This document shows positions 54,541 through 61,126 of a stretch of DNA of 64,000 bases, piece after piece (position 1 is the first letter of the stretch; every line of letters begins with the position of its first letter). The notes beneath the pieces are model-generated. The model worked only from the letters and a program-made list of their open reading frames with translations. It did no database searches and was not told the origin of the DNA. Position numbers and translations under genes: made by a program. Origin of the DNA: Dyadobacter sp. NIV53 (GTDB lineage: Bacteria; Bacteroidota; Bacteroidia; Cytophagales; Spirosomataceae); NCBI RefSeq assembly GCF_019711195.1, contig NZ_CP081299.1:4622501-4686500 (forward strand), read 5' to 3'.

Positions 54541-55416
54541 TCATGGCAGCATAAGCGTTGCAGATTCGATTGAGGAACAATTTCCGGAGGACGCTTTTAC
54601 CGAGTAGGCTTTTTTGCGTGGTGCGGTTATAATACGGTTTTTCTGTGTTACACCCTCAGAAGGTGTGATAGTATAAGTGTAAGTGCCTTTGTAATTAGTA
54701 ATAACAAAAGTAGCATTGGTACTACCGGCAGCAGGCTGGTCGTAGATACTAAGTGTTGGATTATCCGGTATGGTACACGCGCGGACTGCATTGCAAAGTC
54801 GCAGATCTATCCATTGTCTGGTATCTGTGGATGATGTATTTTTTAAAGTCACAGAGGTAAAATAACTTCCTCCGATATTAATCATAGAAGCATTTGCGGT
54901 TAACCCTGGTTTTGCATGGATCGTATTTCCGGATACTTCATATACATCCGGGCACGCATCAGGAGAGTTGTTGAAAACGGTTAGAACCGGAGTAACGGGT
55001 GTATTGCTATGATTGGCACTAATTGTAAGCTGGTTACCCGCCAGGCTATTCTGCGAAACAAGTGCAATCTGTACATTACTGACCGGCTCACTGAATGTGA
55101 AAGTAATGGATCCTCCAATCTTTCCTGTGCCGGGAAAAAATAACAAGGCACCTGGTTTAATTGTCAGACCACATTTAGAAGAGCTTGGACTCATGCTGTA
55201 AACTGCGGTATTAATAGTTTTGGTGATAGAAACCGGTTGATTATCAATTGAAACAGTAGCAGGAAAATTGTTAAATCCAAGTCCCGGATTCGGGCAGTTT
55301 ATTAATAATGGTGATGGAGGAACCTGGCCAAAAGCTAATGTACTTATCAAAAAGCAAAACAACGGCAGCAAAATCCTGCTAAAACCAGCGTGCTTTTTAT
55401 TAAAAATCTTTTTCAT
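54541..55416 (-). CDS. Secreted beta-sandwich protein
   Basis: This 291-residue protein has a signal peptide (about 12-31) and is otherwise unfamiliar. Cys-pairs around residues 40, 80, 145 and 205 and strands such as ITFTFSEPVSNVQIALVSQN suggest one or two beta-sandwich domains. The C-terminal 75 residues (STNATFVITNYKGTYTYTITPSEGVTQK...VKASSGNCSSIESATLML) resemble the SprB-type/PKD-like cell-surface repeats. It may be a surface adhesin domain. It could be co-transcribed with the 137-residue gene and regulator upstream. Confidence 0.6.
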   Translation of the reverse strand: MKKIFNKKHAGFSRILLPLFCFLISTLAFGQVPPSPLLINCPNPGLGFNNFPATVSIDNQPVSITKTINTAVYSMSPSSSKCGLTIKPGALLFFPGTGKIGGSITFTFSEPVSNVQIALVSQNSLAGNQLTISANHSNTPVTPVLTVFNNSPDACPDVYEVSGNTIHAKPGLTANASMINIGGSYFTSVTLKNTSSTDTRQWIDLRLCNAVRACTIPDNPTLSIYDQPAAGSTNATFVITNYKGTYTYTITPSEGVTQKNRIITAPRKKAYSVKASSGNCSSIESATLMLP

Positions 55417-55483
55417 ATTTTATAATTTTCGTTCGTGGAGTGGTGTATATTAAAATTCGTTTTTTAAAATTTTGTGGGTGTAT

Positions 55484-55897
55484 TTATTTGCCTTTTTCTA
55501 CTTCTTTTTCCTTGAATAATTGTATGAACCATGAAACATCTGCACTTTCAATATCCAGCAGATATTTGTCCGCGCCTTTTACAGAATAACCTTTGATAAT
55601 TCCTGAGGAGACATAAAACGTATACAGCAGCTGGCTTTTGGATTTTTTATCAAAAACCCGGACTCCGGTTATTTTGTAATCTTTTTGGTCCCGGGTCTGG
55701 AATTGCGAAAAAACCTTGGCATGGTGGGAAAAGGCTACATAATTGGCACTACCTATAACGACTCCTTTAAGTAAACCTGCATCTATCTGTTCTTCCAGAA
55801 TTTTAAATTCTTTGGGTAACTGTCCGATTACATTTTTTAATAATTTAATCTCCCAGGTTTGTGCTCCCGATCTTTTAAATAAGTTATACATATACAT
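55484..55897 (-). CDS. Hypothetical protein, regulator-linked
   Basis: The 137-residue soluble protein has an alpha/beta layout: NVIGQLPKEFKILEEQIDAGLLKGVV, SANYVAFSHHAKVFSQF, ITGVRVFDKKSKSQLLYTFYV, SSGIIKGYSVKG and LDIESADVSWFI. I do not recognise it. It is 63 bases downstream of a LuxR-type regulator and 67 bases upstream of the secreted protein; all three are on the minus strand, in an operon-like row. Confidence 0.55.
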   Translation of the reverse strand: MYMYNLFKRSGAQTWEIKLLKNVIGQLPKEFKILEEQIDAGLLKGVVIGSANYVAFSHHAKVFSQFQTRDQKDYKITGVRVFDKKSKSQLLYTFYVSSGIIKGYSVKGADKYLLDIESADVSWFIQLFKEKEVEKGK

Positions 55898-55960
55898 TTA
55901 ATCTTTATTAGTTTGGCAATTGATGACCAGATCGATGTGGTTATTATGCCTCAGCAGCGA

Positions 55961-56593
55961 TTAACTCACAGTCATCATCTCTCTTAGTTTAACTATATTA
56001 TCTACTTTCAGTTTTTTGAAAATACTGGTTTTCATGGCACTGATTGTACCTAGTTTTCTTCCGAATACTTTGGCGATTTCGGAAGTTTTTATGCCTTGTA
56101 TAAGGCTTTTTGCAATTTCGTATTCCCTCGGGGTAAGGGGAGGAAAACTATTTGCAGGCAAGGCTTTATTTTCAATAATGTATTCATCCAGTATCAGTTC
56201 CAATACTTCTTTGCATACGTAGCGTTTCCCTTCCAGCACGATCTCAACACACTCAATAAGTTTGTTTGTACTGTTCTGCTTCGACAAATAACCATTTACA
56301 CCCGCTTTCAGGTAAGGTACGATCAGAGAAGCATCCGGTCTGTCGTCATACACAATAAGGGCAGTTTTAGGGTACTGTTTTCTTAGCATATTTACAAAAC
56401 TCAGACTATTGGTGCTGGAATGCTCACTAAATCCCAAAATGACCAGATCAAGGCTTTGCCTGGGAAATGACTGCTGAAAAGCAGCAACATTTTCGGAGCC
56501 TAGGATTTTGACTTCTTTGAAATGATCTTTAATGAAAAAATCCAGGCCCGTACGTAAAATAGGGTGCCTGTCAATGATTGCAATTGTTTTCAT
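55961..56593 (-). CDS. LuxR-type regulator with degenerate receiver (copy A)
   Basis: The 210-residue protein has NarL layout: receiver-like domain (about 1-120) and LuxR HTH (about 148-208: LTPREYEIAKSLIQGIKTSEIAKVFG...SIFKKLKVDNI). The phosphoacceptor Asp of the receiver is Gly54 (LVILGFSEH) and only one acidic residue is left at the N-terminus (AIIDRHP). Phosphorylation should not occur. The Lys in YLSKQN is kept. A close paralogue is at 57013-57657. It likely regulates the genes downstream of it. Confidence 0.85.
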   Translation of the reverse strand: MKTIAIIDRHPILRTGLDFFIKDHFKEVKILGSENVAAFQQSFPRQSLDLVILGFSEHSSTNSLSFVNMLRKQYPKTALIVYDDRPDASLIVPYLKAGVNGYLSKQNSTNKLIECVEIVLEGKRYVCKEVLELILDEYIIENKALPANSFPPLTPREYEIAKSLIQGIKTSEIAKVFGRKLGTISAMKTSIFKKLKVDNIVKLREMMTVS

Positions 56594-57012
56594 AAGATTT
56601 ATTTTAGCAAAAATGTTTGGTTTGTGTTTCGATTGTCAGCCGCCGGACCAACGAAGCGCCGTTCTGAAATCAATCCTCCCAACGTCCGCCAGGAGGCTGA
56701 TCAACTACTCAAACTCAACTTTTTCTATAATTTTTTTTATAGCATTTTGCATTGCCTGGCTTTGATTCTGCATATTTTTGGTACTAGCTGTAGGCATTTT
56801 TAAAAATCAAATGATCACCTTTCTTGAAAGCAGAAAGCTAGGCATATAGATTTTAAGAAAATTGTACATAGGGGCTATCTTTCCAAAAAACGATTATTTC
56901 TTAGCTTGCGTCAAATTTCTGCTTCCTAATAGATAGAACTCATTTAACAGCCAATTAAATTGATTATCAGAATATTTGAACGGTATTTGATAAACGTTTA
57001 TCAAACCTAATG
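56594..57012. other. Region between regulator copies, short repeat and mini-ORF
   Basis: AACTACTCAAACTCAACTTT at 56703-56722 is an exact copy of 54473-54492. The rest is AT-rich without a clear feature apart from the 30-codon frame. Confidence 0.45.
56705..56797 (-). CDS. Possible 30-residue peptide
   Basis: An ATG frame gives MPTASTKNMQNQSQAMQNAI and then KKIIEKVEFE; the peptide is Gln/Lys-rich and amphipathic. Its end KVEFE is repeated, as LLKVEFE, in another small frame at the copy of the 20-base repeat (54474). It sits between regulator copies. Without codon statistics this may be chance. Confidence 0.3.
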   Translation of the reverse strand: MPTASTKNMQNQSQAMQNAIKKIIEKVEFE

Positions 57013-57657
57013 CTACAAATGTATACGGGGCTGAATCACTTCTCTTAAATTAGATATATTATCCACATCAAGCTTCTTAAAGATCGTATTTTTAATTGTA
57101 CTTACCGTAGATGCTGTTACTCCTAATGTTTTAGCAATTTCAGAAGTTTTCATGTTCGCGATCAGGTATCTTGCAATTTCATATTCACGACGCGTAAGTG
57201 GAGGGAAATTGTCATCCCGGGAAGTTCCTCCCGCCACATAATAACTTTCCAGTATCCACTGCATTACTTCATCATTCACATATCTTTTTCCTTTTAATAC
57301 TTCCAGGATGCATGTTTCTATCTCGTCCAGGCTATTTTGTTTTGTAAGATATCCCCGCAAACCGGCCTTTAGATAATGAGTGATCATGGAAAAGTTAGGC
57401 TTTTCGTCGTACACGATTACGTGGCCGGTAAATGGTTTTTTGCCTTTACTTTCCATCGTAATGAAATTAATATTGATGGCATTGGCACTTTGATTGATCC
57501 CCAGGATAATCAGATCCGGATTCTGGTCTGAAAAATCTTTTTGAAAAGTTGTAATACTCTCAGATTCAATGATGTGCACATTTTTGAAGCGGTTATTGAG
57601 GAAAGAAACCAGTCCCGCTCTTGATATGGGATGTTTGTCAATTACTGCGATTTTCAT
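57013..57657 (-). CDS. LuxR-type regulator with degenerate receiver (copy B)
   Basis: The 214-residue paralogue of the gene at 55961-56593 shares the layout and about half of its residues by eye. The receiver Asp is also replaced by Gly (Gly53 in LIILGINQ). The HTH region (about 155-212) reads LTRREYEIARYLIANMKTSEIAKTLGVTASTVSTIKNTIFKKLDVDNI. Two copies with the same loss imply that this is an established regulator family that works without phosphorylation. Upstream is an 885-base gap, so it has its own promoter. Confidence 0.85.
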   Translation of the reverse strand: MKIAVIDKHPISRAGLVSFLNNRFKNVHIIESESITTFQKDFSDQNPDLIILGINQSANAININFITMESKGKKPFTGHVIVYDEKPNFSMITHYLKAGLRGYLTKQNSLDEIETCILEVLKGKRYVNDEVMQWILESYYVAGGTSRDDNFPPLTRREYEIARYLIANMKTSEIAKTLGVTASTVSTIKNTIFKKLDVDNISNLREVIQPRIHL

Positions 57658-58542
57658 AGCGATACCTTTTATTCTTTAAATTTTTAAATCCCGGCTAAAC
57701 CGATGATAACAGATTTCTTTCTTCCAGATTAGTCTTTCCGAAACCGGAAAACTTATTACTTATACAAATTCATTTTTTCTGTTAGTAGCCTTTAATTAAT
57801 CGCTCTATCCTGAACGTTCCCGACATTGCATCCCCAACTATGATAATTGTAATATTATAAAAAACCATTTTCTGAATTCAGCATTACTTGATCGTACCAA
57901 TTGTCCTGAATTACTTTTTGTCTCTGTAAACGCGTATAGTGCAGGGAGGTTTCATTATTTTATCGTTGACGATCCGGGCTTTTTTACAATGTATGATTTT
58001 AAATTTGTCAAAAACAAAATATCTGAAAAAGGATAAAAATGAAGGATAGACAACTACCCAATTTTTCAGTATTGATATTTTAATTGTTTTCTAAATAATG
58101 GATTTGCGTATACAAGGCAGAATCAATAAAATAATCCAAATTGTATTTCGATAAAGATCCTTTGATAGGATTATTTGTGGGTGGTATCTTGAATTTAATC
58201 ATATTAGTATTTTTAAGTGTGAGTATTATCAAATTTATAGTACGATTTTGTAAATATACGCAGTGGCTCAAAAAAATGTTTACAGGGACTAATTATTTAT
58301 AAATATTTATTATTTGTATGACTATTTGCATTAAAAATGTAATAAAATTAATAAATTATATACTTTACTAGAATCTTTATAGAAGAAATTGAAATAAATT
58401 TCTACAAAACGTCGATTTTGTTGAAATATAATACCTCATAATATTGTCATATTGGTAGTGCCAAACAAAAAGTATTCGAGAATCAATCTGGTTTTATCCA
58501 TCGAATATTTGCCATTGAATAATAATTATCTATTCAAAAATT
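57658..58542. other. Long AT-rich gap, no convincing gene
   Basis: Between regulator copy B and the GNAT remnant. A frame at 58202-58080 (minus; 40 codons from its internal ATG) has no recognised match. No RNA or repeat stands out. The size suggests eroded DNA or an unrecognised small RNA. Confidence 0.4.
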
Positions 58543-58969
58543 CTATAATTGCATCACCATGATTTTTTCTGTTCGTTTAACTATCCTCATTTGTACAGGG
58601 CCGGGTTTATCTTCAAAACCAAGTTTATAATACAACTTATGGGCTTCCGGCATTTGTATGGTAGTCTGGAGTAAGAGTTCTTTTGTATTGTTTTCATCAC
58701 GCGTAATACATCGTTCAATTAGCTTAGTGGCAATTCCCAGGTTCCTGGCAACTTTGGCAATGATCAGTCTGGCAAATTCGAGTGTGTCTCCATCCAGTCT
58801 TTTTAAAGCGACACAGCCTACCAAATTTTGAATCTACTTCGCATAAAAAACGAATCCGCCTTCGGGCAAAAAGTACCGATCCGGGTTGGTTAATATATAT
58901 GTGTTCTTTTTCCATGTTTCCGTTCAACACTTCATACAACCAGGTTTCTGCTATTTCATAAAAATGCAT
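58543..58969 (-). pseudogene. GNAT acetyltransferase remnant, several lesions
   Basis: The frames together give a small N-acetyltransferase: MHFYEIAETWLYEVLNG at the start, then in another frame TNPDRYFLPEGGFVFYAK, and at the end VGCVALKRLDGDTLEFARLI...GIATKLIERC...NTKELLLQTTIQMPEAHKLYYKLGF. Motif A (here RNLGIATKL) is preserved. At least two frame changes and an in-frame TAG (after YAK) break it, so it is decayed, not a single read error. Confidence 0.7.
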
Positions 58970-59024
58970 TTTATAGATAGTTTATAATCAAGTGCTTATA
59001 CTTGTTATAATTCATGAACCACTT

Positions 59025-59138
59025 TTAGTTTTCATCAACCGAAGTTTTGGAAAGCCCTTTTTCAATTCGGTTTTGTAGGATCAAAACATCAGGATAATTA
59101 TGTTCTAAAACCTGCTTTAACATTTCCCCAATTGGCAT
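59025..59138 (-). CDS. Possible small protein of 37 residues
   Basis: From the ATG at 59138 the frame reads MPIGEMLKQVLEHNYPDVLI and then LQNRIEKGLSKTSVDEN, ending in TAA. The reading continues open upstream for another 18 or so codons (KSIIEACNKIIKIR), so it may be the end of a longer decayed gene. Composition looks protein-like, but evidence is weak. Confidence 0.3.
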   Translation of the reverse strand: MPIGEMLKQVLEHNYPDVLILQNRIEKGLSKTSVDEN

Positions 59139-59261
59139 CCGGATTTTTATAATTTTATTACACGCTTCTATTATTGATTTGTAATGAATAGTCTGAAAGC
59201 GAATTTATTGAGTAGAGTGAACAGGCATAAATTCTATTCATTAAGGGAAATAACGATCAAT

Positions 59262-60482
59262 ATGAAGGAAAAACTGGCAATCGACGGAGGATCAAAAAGC
59301 ATTACAAAGGCATTTCCATGGCCTGTATATGACGAGACTGAAATAGATTCTGTTGCGGAGATTGTCCGGGGCGGGAAGTGGGGAAATCCGGATTGCGGCG
59401 ATGAAGTAGCAAAATTTGAAAAAGAATTTGCAGCTTATTGTGGAAGTAAATATGCGGTAAGCTGTGTTAACGGTTCAGTTTCTCTTCGTTTGGCGCTAAT
59501 TGCCTGCGGCGTAAAGCCCGGAGATGAAGTGATCGTACCGCCTTATACGTTTATCGCTACGGCGTCTGTTGTGATAGAATGTAACTGTGTGCCTGTGTTT
59601 GTGGACATTCATCCAGACACTTATAACATTGATCCGAAAGCAATTGAAGCAGCCATTACCGAGCGTACAAAAGTAATTATTCCTGTACATTTCGGTGGTC
59701 TGGCTTGTGATATGGATGCGATTATGGACATTGCAAAACGGCACAACCTGCGGGTAATTGAGGATGCCGCACACGGGCATGGCGCTGAATATAATGGTAA
59801 GAAATTAGGCTCCATTGGTGATGCCGGAAGTTTTAGTTTCCAATCTTCTAAAAACCTTACTGCGGGGGAAGGCGGGATAGTGATCACCGATGATGATGAA
59901 TTATATGCCATGATGAGTTCGCTGCGCAATGTTGGTCGTGTAGAGGGCGGACAATGGTATGATCATTATAATCCCGGTTGTAATTATCGTATCACACAAA
60001 TGCAGTCAGTGCTTCTTTCCAGGCAATTGGAAAGGCTCGAAGAGCAAACGATCAAAAGGAATCAAAACGGTTTGTATCTAAACGAACTATTGAAAAATGT
60101 TAAGGGGATTACCCCTCTAACCAGAGGTGAAGCAATTACGATGCATTGCTATCATATTTATATTGTCAAGTATGACGCTTCAAAATTCGGAGATATACCC
60201 AAAGATAAATTTACAGAAATGCTGGCAGCAGAAGGCGTTCCGTGTTTTAAGGGATATCCGCATCCGTTGTACAAACAGCCTCTTTTCCAGAACAAAAATT
60301 TCATGTGTTATGCCATTCCGGAAACCGTGGATTACAGCGAGGTTTTTTGTCCGGTAGCCGAACAGGCTTGCAGCACCGATGCCGTGTGGATATTACAGCA
60401 TGCGATGCTCGGAGAAAGAGAAGATATGGAAAGTTTTGCAGCAGCTATTTTGAAAATTCAGGCAGTAACCAGCAGTATTTAA
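59262..60482 (+). CDS. DegT/DnrJ/EryC1/StrS-type sugar aminotransferase
   Basis: The 406-residue PLP enzyme starts at ATG 59262 (MKEKLAIDGGSKS) rather than at the first ATG 78 bases upstream, which adds no family-like residues. Family marks are KFEKEFAAYCGSKYAVSCVNGS (about 48-69), PPYTFIATASV, VIEDAAHGHGAEYNGK (about 165-180) and SFSFQSSKNLTAGEGG (about 191-206) with the Schiff-base Lys. It adds an amino group to a keto sugar or scyllo-inosose-like ring. No sugar-nucleotide genes are adjacent, so the substrate is open. Confidence 0.85.
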   Translation: MKEKLAIDGGSKSITKAFPWPVYDETEIDSVAEIVRGGKWGNPDCGDEVAKFEKEFAAYCGSKYAVSCVNGSVSLRLALIACGVKPGDEVIVPPYTFIATASVVIECNCVPVFVDIHPDTYNIDPKAIEAAITERTKVIIPVHFGGLACDMDAIMDIAKRHNLRVIEDAAHGHGAEYNGKKLGSIGDAGSFSFQSSKNLTAGEGGIVITDDDELYAMMSSLRNVGRVEGGQWYDHYNPGCNYRITQMQSVLLSRQLERLEEQTIKRNQNGLYLNELLKNVKGITPLTRGEAITMHCYHIYIVKYDASKFGDIPKDKFTEMLAAEGVPCFKGYPHPLYKQPLFQNKNFMCYAIPETVDYSEVFCPVAEQACSTDAVWILQHAMLGEREDMESFAAAILKIQAVTSSI

Positions 60483-60504
60483 TAAGTTAAAAAATACAGT
60501 AATC

Positions 60505-60957
60505 TTACACTCCAAACTGTCCTAAATGGTGATCCAGATGTTTGTAAAACATCACATTCCATTCTGCTTCACTTAGTTTTCCGAATGAAAGCGACTCCTT
60601 TCCGTCAAAAAATTTGGCGCCTGATTCCTGTGTTTCTTTGATGTAGGCGATCAGGCGTTTTTTTTCTGTGTTAAAATCCCGTTCGTCTTTGATCAGGAAT
60701 GCAGGTGCGGTCTGGGAATTCTTTTTATATGGTTTAGGGCCGACAACGGAATCTTTTATGAAAGTTTTAAGAATAAATTTCATGAACACATTCGGCGCTT
60801 TATGTTTGTTCTCGTAGGCCATTTCGTACGTTACACAACAATGTGCCATCATCTGGGCTGCATTCATTTTACCCCAAAGCGGTTGTGAATCCGGCTTAAT
60901 ATGATTAATCCTCTCAATGATTTCATTGGAGACTTCGGGAAGGAAAATGTTCTTCAT
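60505..60957 (-). CDS. DUF1569 (DinB-like) protein
   Basis: The 150-residue protein has the family opening SNEIIERINHIKPDSQPLWGKMNAAQMMAHCCVTYEMA (region about 10-47), where the His after MMA and the later HLDHHLGQFG (about 139-148) form the three-His metal site of DinB-type four-helix bundles. It is a cytosolic protein of unknown action; DinB relatives are thiol-dependent enzymes. It is convergent with the DegT gene. Confidence 0.82.
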   Translation of the reverse strand: MKNIFLPEVSNEIIERINHIKPDSQPLWGKMNAAQMMAHCCVTYEMAYENKHKAPNVFMKFILKTFIKDSVVGPKPYKKNSQTAPAFLIKDERDFNTEKKRLIAYIKETQESGAKFFDGKESLSFGKLSEAEWNVMFYKHLDHHLGQFGV

Positions 60958-61126
60958 AGGGTATAATTGATTAAAGGTGGTTTCAATTCTTTTTTAATTC
61001 GATTAGCCCCATTGTTTTAAAAATGGTGCTGTAAATGTCTAACCAGTTTTAAAATTTAAAATAGTTGCTTAATTTAATTAAATCCAAAGATATTGTTCAA
61101 TAGCATCAAAAATAATATGATTTTCC

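Noticed and set aside
58080..58271. 63-codon minus-strand frame in the long AT-rich gap
   Set aside because: No recognisable motif, AT-rich composition; kept only as a remark in the gap entry.
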